64,000 nt of DNA. It comes from Arthrobacter caoxuetaonis (GTDB lineage Bacteria > Actinomycetota > Actinomycetes > Actinomycetales > Micrococcaceae). How positions within the stretch are numbered: position 1 is the first letter of the stretch; each line of letters starts with the position of its first letter. This document shows, in pieces, positions 32,921-41,745 of the stretch. The translations under genes and the position numbers were made by a program. Under the pieces are notes generated by a model. That model was given only the letters and a program-made list of their open reading frames with translations. It did no database searches and was not told the DNA's origin. Where the stretch lies: positions 930,001 to 994,000 of the forward strand of contig NZ_CP099466.1 in assembly GCF_023921125.1 (NCBI RefSeq), in the 5' to 3' direction.

Positions 32921-33823
32921 TTAGTTGAAGACGATGGTGCGGCGCCCGTCAAGCAGGACCCGGTGCTCAGCGTGCCACTGGACAGCCTTTGACAGGGTGC
33001 GTCCCTCCACCCCGGCACCGAGGGCGGCCAGCCGAGCCGCTGTCCGGGAGTGGTCCACGCGGATGACTTCCTGCTCGATGATCGGTCCCTCGTCCAGGTC
33101 CGAGGTCACATAGTGGGCGGTCGCCCCGATCAGTTTCACGCCCCGTGCGTGGGCCTGGTGGTACGGGCGCGCGCCTTTGAAGGAAGGAAGGAAGGAGTGG
33201 TGGATATTGATCGCCCGGCCGGAAAGCTCGCGGCACAGGCCGTCGCTGAGGATCTGCATGTACCGGGCCAGCACCACAAGCTCGATGTCCAGTTCCGACA
33301 TGAGGGCGCGCAGCGCCTCCTCAGCATCCTGCTTCGTGTCCGCGGTCACCGGGATGTGGTGGAAGGGCACGCCGTAGAACTCGGCCAGCCCGGCGAGGTC
33401 CGTGTGGTTGGAGACGATAGCCGGAATCTCGATCGGCAGGTTCCCGGCACGCTGCTGGAACAGCAGGTCATTGAGGCAGTGCCCGTCCTTTGAGGCCATG
33501 ATCAGCGTCCTCACCGGTACGCCGGCCTGATGCAGTTCGAAGTCCATGCCGAAGGCGTCTGCGACAGGCTCAATGCCGGCGCGGACAGACTCGTAGGTCT
33601 GCGGCGCCGTGAAGTCAACGCGCATAAAGAAGGAGCCGGAGTCCGGGCTGCCGTACTGCTGGGATTCGGTGATGTTGCCCTGGGCTGCTGCGAGGGCGCC
33701 GGAAACGGCATGCACGATTCCCGGACGGTCCGCACAGGAAAGCGTCAGGGTGAAGGAGGCTTCACCGGGTGTCGTGGCGGGCGGGTTGGATGCCGGGAAC
33801 CCGGCGGCTGCATGTTCGGTCAC
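32921..33823 (-). CDS. purU: Formyltetrahydrofolate deformylase
   Basis: A 300-residue enzyme that hydrolyses 10-formyl-THF to THF and formate, balancing one-carbon pools. An N-terminal ACT domain (residues 22-105; FTLTLSCADRPGIVHAVSGAL) senses amino acids such as Gly/Met in relatives. The C-terminal formyl-transferase fold has INIHHSFLPSFKGARPYHQA near 235 with catalytic Asn and His, and the Asp in DLDEGPIIEQ near 273. GTG 33823 lies 6 nt after TAACCT. It is divergent from the GNAT gene and 2 kb from glyA-folD. Confidence 0.95.
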   Translation of the reverse strand: MTEHAAAGFPASNPPATTPGEASFTLTLSCADRPGIVHAVSGALAAAQGNITESQQYGSPDSGSFFMRVDFTAPQTYESVRAGIEPVADAFGMDFELHQAGVPVRTLIMASKDGHCLNDLLFQQRAGNLPIEIPAIVSNHTDLAGLAEFYGVPFHHIPVTADTKQDAEEALRALMSELDIELVVLARYMQILSDGLCRELSGRAINIHHSFLPSFKGARPYHQAHARGVKLIGATAHYVTSDLDEGPIIEQEVIRVDHSRTAARLAALGAGVEGRTLSKAVQWHAEHRVLLDGRRTIVFN

Positions 33824-33829
33824 CCGAAC

Positions 33830-33835
33830 AGGTTA
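33830..33835 (-). promoter_or_regulatory. -10 box (TAACCT) for purU, leaderless
   Basis: TAACCT on the minus strand ends 6 nt before the GTG at 33823. Confidence 0.45.
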
Positions 33836-33855
33836 CCGCCCGCAGCGGGGAAGCC

Positions 33856-33861
33856 TAGGCT
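33856..33861 (+). promoter_or_regulatory. -10 box (TAGGCT) for the GNAT gene, leaderless
   Basis: TAGGCT ends 6 nt before the ATG at 33868. Confidence 0.45.
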
Positions 33862-33867
33862 GGAGCC

Positions 33868-34416
33868 ATGGACGTTACATTCGCCCCGCTCACCGACAAG
33901 GACGAGGAAGAGCTGGTCAAGTTCCTGACCACCAACCGTTTTCCCTTCCACCGGATAACGGCACCGTCAGAGGAACTGGTCCGAAGGCTGCTGCTGGAAG
34001 GCAGGTTCGAGTCCGACGGCGTGCGCACCTTCTGGGTTTTTGGCGGCAACCAGCGCCTGGGGCTGGTGATCCTGGAGGACCTGGCCGAAGAGTGCGCCGT
34101 CTTTGACCTGCGCCTGATCGAAGTGCACCGGGGAGAAGGCAAGGGAGTTCCCGTAGTCAAAGCGCTGACGGCCGAGGCTTTTACGCAGTACCCGCACCTG
34201 CGGCGGCTGGGAGGAAAGATGCGGGAAGACAACATCGCCATGCGCAAGACGCTCCTTCGCTCCGGGTTCGTCAAGGAAGCCCACATCCGCGAAGGGTGGC
34301 CGCTTCCCGACGGGAACCGCATCGCATCGGTGACCTACAGCAGGCTGCGCTCGGACTGGGAGGCCGGCACTGTCACCGGCTTCGTCTGGGAAGAGATCCC
34401 GGCCGGCACCGCCTGA
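33868..34416 (+). CDS. GNAT-family N-acetyltransferase-like protein
   Basis: A 182-residue protein with GNAT features: FWVFGGNQRLGLVILEDL as the central strands, RLIEVHRGEGKGVPVVKALTAEAF as the acetyl-CoA pyrophosphate loop region, and REDNIAMRKTLLRSGFVKEA as the C-terminal Asn-x-x-Ala/Met-x-x-x-hydrophobic block. This resembles RimL-type acetyltransferases. The R-x-x-G-x-G/A loop is degenerate (HRGEGKG), so acetyl-CoA binding is likely but not certain. Substrate unknown. Monocistronic; the ZTP riboswitch of glyA begins about 50 bp after its stop. Confidence 0.72.
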   Translation: MDVTFAPLTDKDEEELVKFLTTNRFPFHRITAPSEELVRRLLLEGRFESDGVRTFWVFGGNQRLGLVILEDLAEECAVFDLRLIEVHRGEGKGVPVVKALTAEAFTQYPHLRRLGGKMREDNIAMRKTLLRSGFVKEAHIREGWPLPDGNRIASVTYSRLRSDWEAGTVTGFVWEEIPAGTA

Positions 34417-34465
34417 CGCCGCAAGTCCCTGCGCACCCCTGCGCACCACGGCCCACGCTAGACTG

Positions 34466-34548
34466 GGGAGCGTCGCGACTGGCGTTGGGTGGGTAACCAC
34501 CAGGGAGCGGCACAAGCAAGTCCAACCACGGATCGCACGCCTGGGCCA
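34466..34548 (+). ncRNA. ZTP (pfl) riboswitch upstream of glyA
   Basis: The conserved parts of the pfl motif are present in order: GCGACTGGCG (34475-34484), GGGTAACCACCAGGGAGCG (34491-34509), a variable linker, and the 3' half CGCCTGGGC (34538-34546), which pairs back into the first domain. The pfl class senses ZTP/ZMP, which accumulate when 10-formyl-THF is short, and turns on folate and purine genes. Its position 92 bp before glyA fits. The expression platform is unclear: a CCCGG/CCGGG-rich stretch at 34575-34602 could form a terminator-like stem. Confidence 0.9.
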
Positions 34549-34640
34549 TGGTCACGTTGTCATCTGTTTGTCATGCCCGGAACCCGGGGGTGCCCGGCAG
34601 GTAGCCTGACCTATAGAACACCCTTCCCCAGGAGATCCAC

Positions 34641-35924
34641 GTGAGACTATCCACCCAGCCCGTCACCAATGCGCCCCTCTCCGAGGTAGACCCGGAGATT
34701 GCAGCCGTGCTCGACGGAGAACTGGCCCGCCAGCGCAACACGCTGGAAATGATCGCATCAGAGAACTTTGCCCCGCGCGCCGTCCTGGAAGCGCAGGGAT
34801 CCGTCCTCACCAACAAGTACGCCGAGGGTTATCCCGGACGCCGTTACTACGGCGGCTGTGAGCAGGTCGACGTGGCGGAAAACCTTGCGATCGAACGGGT
34901 CAAGGCCCTGTTCGGTGCTGAGTTCGCCAACGTCCAGCCGCACTCCGGCGCCCAGGCCAACGCAGCTGCACTGTCTGCGCTGATCAAGCCCGGAGACAAG
35001 ATCATGGGCCTGAATCTCGCCCACGGCGGGCACCTGACGCACGGCATGAAGCTGAACTTCTCCGGCAAGCTCTATGAGGTTGCCGCGTACGGCGTCGATG
35101 ACAAGACCTACCGGGTCGACATGGATAAGGTGCGGGAGCAGGCCCTTGCCGAGCGCCCGCAGGTCATCATTGCCGGCTGGTCCGCCTACCCGCGCCAGCT
35201 GGACTTCGCTGCCTTCCGCTCCATCGCCGACGAAGTCGGTGCCTACCTGTGGACCGACATGGCCCACTTCGCCGGCCTTGTCGCCGCCGGACTGCATCCG
35301 ACCCCCGTCCCGCATTCCGACGTCGTCACCTCCACCGTGCACAAGACCCTCGCCGGTCCGCGCTCGGGCGTGATCCTCGCCAAGGAAGAGTTCGGCAAGA
35401 AGATCAACTCCAGCGTGTTCCCGGGCCAGCAGGGCGGACCCCTGATGCACGTCATTGCAGCCAAGGCCGTGGCCTTCAAGGTTGCCGGTTCCGAGGAATT
35501 CCGCGAACGCCAGGAACGTGTCCTTGAGGGCGCCCGGATCGTCGCCGAACGCCTCAGCGCCCCGGACGTCGCCGAGCACGGAGTTTCGGTCCTGACCGGA
35601 GGCACGGACGTCCACCTGATCCTGGTGGACCTGCGCAATTCCGAACTGGACGGCAAGCAGGCCGAAGACCTGCTGCACTCCGTTGGCATCACGGTCAACC
35701 GCAACTCCATTCCGTTCGACCCCCGCCCGCCGATGGTCACCTCCGGCCTGCGGATCGGTACCCCGGCGCTGGCAACCCGCGGCTTCGGCGCAGCGGAGTT
35801 CACCGAGGTTGCGGACATCATTGCCACCGCGCTGAAGCCGGCACCGGACACCGAAGCGCTGTCCCGCCGCGTCTCGGCCCTGGCAGATAACTTCCCGCTC
35901 TACCCCGGACAGGAGCAGTGGTAA
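34641..35924 (+). CDS. glyA: Serine hydroxymethyltransferase
   Basis: A 427-residue PLP enzyme that interconverts serine and glycine, charging THF to 5,10-methylene-THF. Landmarks: [11 protein letters not shown] near residue 35, [15 protein letters not shown] near 58, and the PLP lysine in [13 protein letters not shown] near 235. GTG 34641 follows AGGAG by 7 nt. It is controlled by the ZTP riboswitch and followed within a few bases by folD, forming a one-carbon operon. Confidence 0.97.
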   Translation: MRLSTQPVTNAPLSEVDPEIAAVLDGELARQRNTLEMIASENFAPRAVLEAQGSVLTNKYAEGYPGRRYYGGCEQVDVAENLAIERVKALFGAEFANVQPHSGAQANAAALSALIKPGDKIMGLNLAHGGHLTHGMKLNFSGKLYEVAAYGVDDKTYRVDMDKVREQALAERPQVIIAGWSAYPRQLDFAAFRSIADEVGAYLWTDMAHFAGLVAAGLHPTPVPHSDVVTSTVHKTLAGPRSGVILAKEEFGKKINSSVFPGQQGGPLMHVIAAKAVAFKVAGSEEFRERQERVLEGARIVAERLSAPDVAEHGVSVLTGGTDVHLILVDLRNSELDGKQAEDLLHSVGITVNRNSIPFDPRPPMVTSGLRIGTPALATRGFGAAEFTEVADIIATALKPAPDTEALSRRVSALADNFPLYPGQEQW

Positions 35925-35926
35925 TC

Positions 35927-36883
35927 GTGGAAAAGGGTACAAATATGGAGGGCCCGGTGGAGGAAGAAACCACGCAGGCGCCGCAGACCGCCCGGAAGCT
36001 GGACGGGATCCAGGCGGCCAAGGACATCAAGGAAGAGCTTGCCCAGCGGATCCAGGTCCTGAAGGACGAGCACGGCATCACCCCGGGACTTGCCACCGTC
36101 CTGGTGGGAGACGACCCGGCGAGCCACTCCTATGTGGGCGGCAAGCACAAGGACTGCGCGCAGGTGGGAATCAATTCCATCCGCCGCGACCTGCCGGAGG
36201 ACATCACCCAGGAAGAGCTCGAGAAGGCCATCGACGAGCTGAACGAGGATCCGGCCGTCACGGGTTACATCGTGCAGCTGCCGCTGCCGAAGCACCTGGA
36301 CACCAACGCCATCCTGGAACGCATCGCTCCGGAGAAGGATGCCGACGGGCTGCATCCGGTGAACCTGGGCCGGCTGGTGCTCAACGTGTCCGACGCAATG
36401 ACGTCTCCGCTGCCCTGTACTCCGCACGGAATCGTGCAGCTGCTGGTCCGCAACGGGATCGCGCTGACCGGCAAGAACGTGCTGGTCATCGGACGCGGCG
36501 TGACCGTCGGCCGCCCGCTGGGACTGCTGCTCACCCGCCGGCCGATAAACGCTACGGTCACCCTGGCCCACACCGGCACGGTAAACCTGCCCGAACTCCT
36601 TGCCGAGGCCGACGTCGTTGTGGCCGCGGCCGGATTCCCGGGGATGGTCAAGGCCGCTGAACTGAAGCCCGGAGCGATTGTCCTGGACGTCGGCGTCACG
36701 CGGATCACCGATCCGGAAACCGGGAAGACCACGCTCAGCGGAGATGTCGAAAAGGATGCAGCCGCGGTGGCTTCCTGGATCTCGCCCAACCCCGGCGGCG
36801 TCGGGCCGATGACCCGGGCCATGCTGCTCGCCAACGTTGTTGAGGCAGCCGAACGCCGCGTGGGAATCCTGCCGGGCGCCTAA
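35927..36883 (+). CDS. folD: Methylene-THF dehydrogenase/methenyl-THF cyclohydrolase
   Basis: A bifunctional enzyme (about 318 residues) that converts 5,10-methylene-THF to 10-formyl-THF with NADP. The catalytic Lys is in [10 protein letters not shown] near residue 68, [12 protein letters not shown] near 160 is the P-C-T-P-x-G signature, and the Rossmann loop is [12 protein letters not shown] near 190. Start choices: GTG 35918 overlapping glyA, GTG 35927 (AGGAG 10 nt upstream) or ATG 35945 (AAGGG 7 nt upstream). I use 35927; the conserved domain starts later in all cases. The N-terminal 25 residues are a Glu/Thr-rich extension. Confidence 0.94.
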   Translation: MEKGTNMEGPVEEETTQAPQTARKLDGIQAAKDIKEELAQRIQVLKDEHGITPGLATVLVGDDPASHSYVGGKHKDCAQVGINSIRRDLPEDITQEELEKAIDELNEDPAVTGYIVQLPLPKHLDTNAILERIAPEKDADGLHPVNLGRLVLNVSDAMTSPLPCTPHGIVQLLVRNGIALTGKNVLVIGRGVTVGRPLGLLLTRRPINATVTLAHTGTVNLPELLAEADVVVAAAGFPGMVKAAELKPGAIVLDVGVTRITDPETGKTTLSGDVEKDAAAVASWISPNPGGVGPMTRAMLLANVVEAAERRVGILPGA

Positions 36884-36916
36884 CCGCGGTCCCGGCAACG
36901 GGCTGGATTTCCGTTT

Positions 36917-36949
36917 GAAGGCCTGTGCGCGCCGGATGCACAGGCCTTC
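36917..36949 (+). terminator. Hairpin terminator after folD
   Basis: A perfect 12-bp stem GAAGGCCTGTGC with a 9-nt loop lies 33 bp after the folD stop. There is no clear T-run. Confidence 0.65.
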
Positions 36950-36960
36950 GGCGTCTGCAC

Positions 36961-36966
36961 TATGCT
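36961..36966 (+). promoter_or_regulatory. -10 box (TATGCT) for the ABC exporter, leaderless
   Basis: TATGCT ends 6 nt before the GTG at 36973, in a region with no ribosome site. Confidence 0.5.
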
Positions 36967-36972
36967 GTCCGG

Positions 36973-37941
36973 GTGCCCCAGATCACCTCGTCAGCCAGCC
37001 CCATAGCGGACAGCCTGCAGGACATCGTCATTTCGGCGTCCGGCCTGACCAAGTCATACGGCGATTTCACCGCCGTTGACGGCATCAGCTTCGACGTTCC
37101 GGCGGGGGAGGCGTTCGGCCTGCTGGGCCCCAACGGTGCCGGCAAGTCAACGACCATGAAGATGATCGGCGGCGTCTCCAAGCGCACCTCCGGTGACCTG
37201 CGGATCATGGGGCTGGACCCTGACCGCAACGGCCCCGAAGTCAGGGCCCACCTCGGTGTGGTTCCGCAGCAGGACAACCTGGATGAGGATCTCCGGGTGC
37301 GGGACAACCTCCTGGCTTACGGGCGGTACTTCGGGCTGCCCAAGAGCTACCTTCAGCCCAAGGCAGACGAACTGCTGGAGTTCGCGCAGCTCACCGACAA
37401 AGCCAGGGCACGGGTGGACGACCTGTCCGGCGGTATGAAGCGCAGGCTCACCATCGCCCGGTCCCTGATCAACGATCCCAAGATCCTGCTGCTGGATGAG
37501 CCGACCACGGGCCTGGATCCGCAGGCACGGCACATCCTGTGGGACCGGCTCTTCCGGCTCAAGGAAGCCGGAGTCACCCTCATCCTCACCACCCACTACA
37601 TGGATGAAGCCGAACAGCTCTGTGACCGGCTGATTGTCGTGGACAAGGGCACCATCATGGCCGAAGGCTCTCCGGCAGCCCTGATCCGCAACCACTCCTC
37701 CCGCGAAGTCGTCGAGCTGCGCTTCGGCTCGGAACGGAACACCACGGTCGCCTCCGAGCTGGACGGTATCGGTGAGCGCATCGAGACGCTGCCAGACCGG
37801 GTGCTGATCTACGCCGAGGACGGCGAGGCTGCCCTTGAAGCCGTCACCGGCCGCGGCCTGCGGCCAATCACGTCCCTGGTCCGCCGCTCTTCGCTGGAGG
37901 ACGTCTTCCTCCGGCTGACCGGCAGGAGCCTCGTTGACTGA
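36973..37941 (+). CDS. ABC-2 exporter, ATP-binding protein (NodI/DrrA type)
   Basis: A 322-residue ABC ATPase. Walker A LLGPNGAGKSTTMK is near residue 55, signature LSGGMKRRLTIARS near 152, Walker B ILLLDEPTTGLD near 173, and the H-loop His in TTHYMDEAEQ near 208. The pattern matches drug or lipo-oligosaccharide exporters of the DrrA/NodI class. GTG 36973 follows TATGCT by 6 nt; the upstream frame from 36925 crosses the folD terminator. Two permease genes follow with overlaps (8 and 4 bases), forming an operon that faces a two-component system. Confidence 0.9.
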   Translation: MPQITSSASPIADSLQDIVISASGLTKSYGDFTAVDGISFDVPAGEAFGLLGPNGAGKSTTMKMIGGVSKRTSGDLRIMGLDPDRNGPEVRAHLGVVPQQDNLDEDLRVRDNLLAYGRYFGLPKSYLQPKADELLEFAQLTDKARARVDDLSGGMKRRLTIARSLINDPKILLLDEPTTGLDPQARHILWDRLFRLKEAGVTLILTTHYMDEAEQLCDRLIVVDKGTIMAEGSPAALIRNHSSREVVELRFGSERNTTVASELDGIGERIETLPDRVLIYAEDGEAALEAVTGRGLRPITSLVRRSSLEDVFLRLTGRSLVD

Positions 37942-38806
37942 GCAGCAAACCCATGCCGTCCTGGGCCTGCGGTCACCGCTGACGCCGGAGGAAGCTGCCC
38001 GCCGCGCACGCCGGTTCGGCCCGGTCTACTACGCCGAGCACTGGCTGCGCCGCATGCGCGGCTACGGCTGGACAGTCCTGGTCACCGCCGTCGGCACCCC
38101 GCTGGTCTACCTGTTTGGCATGGGCGTGGGCCTGGCCACCCTGGTGGATACGGGAACCAACGCAGCGTTCGACGCCGGGAACGGCGCGTCCGTCTCCTAC
38201 CTGATGTTCGTTGCGCCGGCACTCCTGGCAACCGCGGCGATCATGGTGTCCGCCGAGGAGAACACCTACACGGTGATGTCCGGCTTCAAATGGCGGCGCA
38301 CCTACTACGGACCCAACGCCTCGCCGCTGTCCAGCGGCCAGCTCGTGGACGGCCATGCCCTTGGACTGGGCGTGCGGCTGCTCATCACCTGCGGCGCCTA
38401 TTTCATCTTCCTGCTGCTCTTCGGAGCGGTGGGGAATCCGGGAACCGCGTGGCTGATGATCCTCACAGCGATCCTGGGCGGGCTCGCGTTCGGCCTGCCG
38501 CTGATGGCCTACAGCGCTTCCATCCAGGACGACCGCGGGCAGTTCGCCATGGTGCAGCGTTTCATCGTGATGCCGCTCTTCCTCTTCTCGGGGACCTTCT
38601 TTCCGCTGGACACCCTGCCGCTGGTCATCCGCTGGATCGGCTGGATTTCGCCCCTCTGGCACGCGACGGAACTGGGCCGGATGTTCAGCTACGGGATCAC
38701 CGAGCCGGTCTGGCTGACGGTCGTGCACGGTGCGTACCTGCTGGTGCTGGCGGTGGCCGGCTGGCTGCTCGCCCGGCGCATCTTTACGGGAAGGCTCGGC
38801 GCATGA
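37934..38806 (+). CDS. ABC-2 exporter, permease 1
   Basis: A 290-residue ABC-2 type permease with six hydrophobic segments (VLVTAVGTPLVYLFGMGVGLA near residue 48; FSGTFFPLDTLPLVIRWIGWISP near 215). TTG 37934 has AGGAG 5 nt upstream and overlaps the ATPase end by 8 bases. It resembles NodJ-like permeases and probably pairs with permease 2 as a heterodimer. Confidence 0.87.
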   Translation: MTEQQTHAVLGLRSPLTPEEAARRARRFGPVYYAEHWLRRMRGYGWTVLVTAVGTPLVYLFGMGVGLATLVDTGTNAAFDAGNGASVSYLMFVAPALLATAAIMVSAEENTYTVMSGFKWRRTYYGPNASPLSSGQLVDGHALGLGVRLLITCGAYFIFLLLFGAVGNPGTAWLMILTAILGGLAFGLPLMAYSASIQDDRGQFAMVQRFIVMPLFLFSGTFFPLDTLPLVIRWIGWISPLWHATELGRMFSYGITEPVWLTVVHGAYLLVLAVAGWLLARRIFTGRLGA

Positions 38807-39636
38807 GCGCGCAGGCAACCAACCGTGCGGGCATCCTCGAACCGCAGCAGCGGATCCTGGGTTCCCTCTACGCCCGAAACATCCGTGCGGTCTTTGCCCG
38901 CGGGCTGAAGGCCACCTGGGGAAGCAACTGGTCGATTATGATCAGCGGCTTCGTCGAACCGGTCCTGTACCTGCTGGCTATGGGAATCGGCCTCGGCTCG
39001 CTGATTGGAACCGTGGCCGGGCCGGGCGGCGAACAGATTAGCTACGCCGCGTACATCGCTCCGGCCCTGCTGGCCGTTTCCGCGATGAACGGCGCGATCT
39101 ACGACTCCACCATGAACGTGTTCTTCAAGCTGAACTTCGCGCGGCTTTACGAGGGCATGCTGGCCACATCCCTCGGACCGCTGGACGTGGCGCTGGGGGA
39201 GATCCTGCTCGCCCTGCTGCGCGGCGCCATGTACGCGACCGGCTTCACGGCCGTCATGGCTGCCATGGGCCTGGTCAGTTCACCCGCGGCCCTGCTGATG
39301 ATTCCGGCCGCCGTCGTGGTGGCCTTCGGTTTCGCCTCCATCGGCATGGCCATCACCAGCTACATGAAGACCTTCCAGCAGCTGGACTGGATCAGCTTCG
39401 TGATGCTGCCGATGTTCCTGTTTTCCGCGACGTTCTATCCGCTGAGCGTCTACCCGCAGGCTGTGCAGTGGCTGATCCAGGCGCTGCCGCTGTGGCACGG
39501 TGTGGAAATGCTGCGCCAGATCAGCGCAGGCGCACTGTCCCTGGCCACCGCGGGACACCTGCTCTACTTCGTGGTGATGATCGGTTTTGGCCTGGTCATC
39601 ACGACCCGGCGCCTGGAAGCACTCTTCCTGAAATAG
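38803..39636 (+). CDS. ABC-2 exporter, permease 2
   Basis: A 277-residue ABC-2 permease with six hydrophobic segments (MISGFVEPVLYLLAMGIGLG near residue 45; FSATFYPLSVYPQAVQWLIQ near 205). The ATG overlaps the stop of permease 1 as ATGA. Paralogous to permease 1 and of NodJ/DrrB type. The longer upstream frame belongs to the overlapping gene. It converges on the response-regulator gene 46 bp away. Confidence 0.88.
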   Translation: MSAQATNRAGILEPQQRILGSLYARNIRAVFARGLKATWGSNWSIMISGFVEPVLYLLAMGIGLGSLIGTVAGPGGEQISYAAYIAPALLAVSAMNGAIYDSTMNVFFKLNFARLYEGMLATSLGPLDVALGEILLALLRGAMYATGFTAVMAAMGLVSSPAALLMIPAAVVVAFGFASIGMAITSYMKTFQQLDWISFVMLPMFLFSATFYPLSVYPQAVQWLIQALPLWHGVEMLRQISAGALSLATAGHLLYFVVMIGFGLVITTRRLEALFLK

Positions 39637-39682
39637 CGGTTGCGGAGGTGTCCCTGTGGTCTGGCTCCCGGCGCTGCCAAGG

Positions 39683-40348
39683 TCAGGCCGTGCGGACACG
39701 CGCGGCAAGCGCTGCCTGCAGCCGGGACTCGACTCCCAGCTTGGCCAGTACGCGGGACACATGGGTCTTCACCGTGGTTTCCGAGATGCCCAGTTTGCGC
39801 GCGATCCGGACGTTGCTCAGGCCCTCCGCCAGGCAATCCAGGACTTCCACTTCACGGGCAGTCAGCTCCGGCTCCGGGAACTGCTCCTTCGCCGGAGGGG
39901 AAGCCTCCGCGGCATCTTTCCGGCCGGAGACAAAGGCGTCCACCAGCCGCCCGGCGACCTCCGGGGCAATCACGGTGCCGCCTTCGTGTACCCGGCGCAG
40001 CGCCGTCGTGATTTCCGCCGGTTCAGCCGTCTTGAGCAGGAAGCCTGCGGCACCGGCGGAGAGGACGCCGAACAAATAGGAATCGTGGTCGAAGGTAGTC
40101 AGCGCCACGACCTTTGAGATTCCGGCACCGGCAATTGCCGCGGTCGCCTGAACGCCGTCCATAACCGGCATCCTCAGGTCCATCAGGACAACGTCCGGGG
40201 CCAGCGCCTGCGCCATGCGCACGGCTGTGGCGCCGTCGGCCGCCTCGCCGACCACCGCGAATCCGGGCTCGGTTTCCAGGACCATGCGTATGCCCAGCCG
40301 GATCGCGGCATGGTCATCCGCCAGCAGTACCCGAATGTCCCCGCTCAT
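39683..40348 (-). CDS. Response regulator, NarL/LuxR family
   Basis: A 221-residue two-component regulator. The receiver domain (residues 1-120) has the acidic pocket DDH near 11, phospho-acceptor Asp in LMDLRMP near 55, and Lys in LLKTAEP near 105. The C-terminal LuxR helix-turn-helix is LTAREVEVLDCLAEGLSNVR near 157. The start overlaps the kinase stop by 4 bases. It is convergent with the ABC exporter, a possible target. Confidence 0.93.
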   Translation of the reverse strand: MSGDIRVLLADDHAAIRLGIRMVLETEPGFAVVGEAADGATAVRMAQALAPDVVLMDLRMPVMDGVQATAAIAGAGISKVVALTTFDHDSYLFGVLSAGAAGFLLKTAEPAEITTALRRVHEGGTVIAPEVAGRLVDAFVSGRKDAAEASPPAKEQFPEPELTAREVEVLDCLAEGLSNVRIARKLGISETTVKTHVSRVLAKLGVESRLQAALAARVRTA

Positions 40349-41619
40349 ACCTTTGTTCCTTCTGTGCCGATGTTTCCCTGGCCGGGCAGAGGTTCCGGCA
40401 GCTGTGATCCGTCTGCCGGGAGGGTCGCCTCAACCGTCCAGCCTCTGCCTGATGCTGCGGGTCCGGCCCAGGCGCGGCCGCCAAGCTGCCCGGCACGTGC
40501 CAGCATGCTCGGTACCCCGGTCCCCGTTCCGGCGAGGGCGGGGGAGCCGGCCGACCGGCCGGGGTGGCTGCCGCCGTCGTCCTGCACCACCAGGCGGATG
40601 CCGCCGGGAGCACGCTCGAGCAGCATACGCACCCTGGCGCCGTCCGTATGGCGGGCCGCGTTCACCAGCGCCTCCACCGCTATCCGGTAGACCGCAGCCT
40701 GCAACGGCGAAGGCAGTTCCTCCGGACGGTCCAGCCGGTTGGACCAGCTGACCTCCATTCCTGCTGCCCGGTGCCCGTCGACGACGGCGTCCAGGTCCAA
40801 CACGCTGCCGGCCAGGGGCCGGGGGACACCGCTGCTGAGCGTTCGGATCATCCCGTTGAGCTCCTCCAGGCCTTTTACGCTCTCCCGGCGCACATGCCCC
40901 AGGACCTCCACCGGCAGGCTGCTGCCGGCGGGACTGCGCAGCGCAGCGCCGGACTGCAGGGCGATCGCGGAGAGCCGCGAGGACAGCACATCGTGAAGTT
41001 CCCTCGCCATGTCCTGCCGTTCGGCGGCCAGTGCCAGTTCATGTTCCCGGGCAGCGAGCCGTTCCTGGTCACGGGCGGCAGAACGGATCGCGGCCGCCCG
41101 TGCACTTTCGCTCTCCGCAAGCTGGGCAGCCTTGCGCAGGTTGGAGGCCCATTCAGCCGGGAGGAGCAGCACCATGCCGGTCAGCAGGATCACTGTGACG
41201 CCGTCGCGCAGGTCCCCGGTCAGTGCCCATGCAGCAGCGCCTGAAGCCCCGCAGAGCACCAGGACACTGACTTCCGCAGCACGGGCGGCCCGGGCGGAGC
41301 CGAACAGCACCAGCGAGAAGACCGCCTCAAAAGCCAGGAACAACCCGGCCGCGCTGTTCGCCAGCACCAGTGCAACCGCCGCCGCGAAGCAGACAGTCAC
41401 CATTACGGCAGTCTGCCTGCGGCGCAGCAGGACCGCGGCACAGCCGATCACGGTCAGGGCCGGCCACCACGGCGCCAGCCCCGGTACCAGCGGAGAACCG
41501 GTGGCAGTGAGGTCCAGGGAATGCAGCAGCCAGGCCAGGGCGGCATAGCCGACGGCGAGCAGGGCGTCTTCGCGCTGGATCCGGCGGGCAGGGGAGGGCC
41601 TGTCCCAGGAGTAGTTCAT
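40345..41619 (-). CDS. Sensor histidine kinase (HisKA_3 type)
   Basis: A 424-residue membrane kinase. The first 165 residues hold about five or six hydrophobic segments with short loops, so it senses within the membrane. The phospho-acceptor His is in ELHDVLSSRLSAIALQ near 212. The HATPase domain has N-box VEALVNAARHTDG near 310 and a G-box VQDDGGSHPG near 338. It pairs with the downstream regulator. Organisation matches LiaS/DesK-type cell-envelope sensors; the stimulus is unknown. Confidence 0.9.
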   Translation of the reverse strand: MNYSWDRPSPARRIQREDALLAVGYAALAWLLHSLDLTATGSPLVPGLAPWWPALTVIGCAAVLLRRRQTAVMVTVCFAAAVALVLANSAAGLFLAFEAVFSLVLFGSARAARAAEVSVLVLCGASGAAAWALTGDLRDGVTVILLTGMVLLLPAEWASNLRKAAQLAESESARAAAIRSAARDQERLAAREHELALAAERQDMARELHDVLSSRLSAIALQSGAALRSPAGSSLPVEVLGHVRRESVKGLEELNGMIRTLSSGVPRPLAGSVLDLDAVVDGHRAAGMEVSWSNRLDRPEELPSPLQAAVYRIAVEALVNAARHTDGARVRMLLERAPGGIRLVVQDDGGSHPGRSAGSPALAGTGTGVPSMLARAGQLGGRAWAGPAASGRGWTVEATLPADGSQLPEPLPGQGNIGTEGTKV

Positions 41620-41745
41620 CCCTCCATCCTGACGCGGGCACCCGGCGCGGCCAAGCGGGATCGCCCTGCCATGGCACCAAAGGATGACGGCAACTGCAAC
41701 GAAGGCCGGATCCGCGCACGCCCCCGGCGCGGAAGAGTGGGGGCC

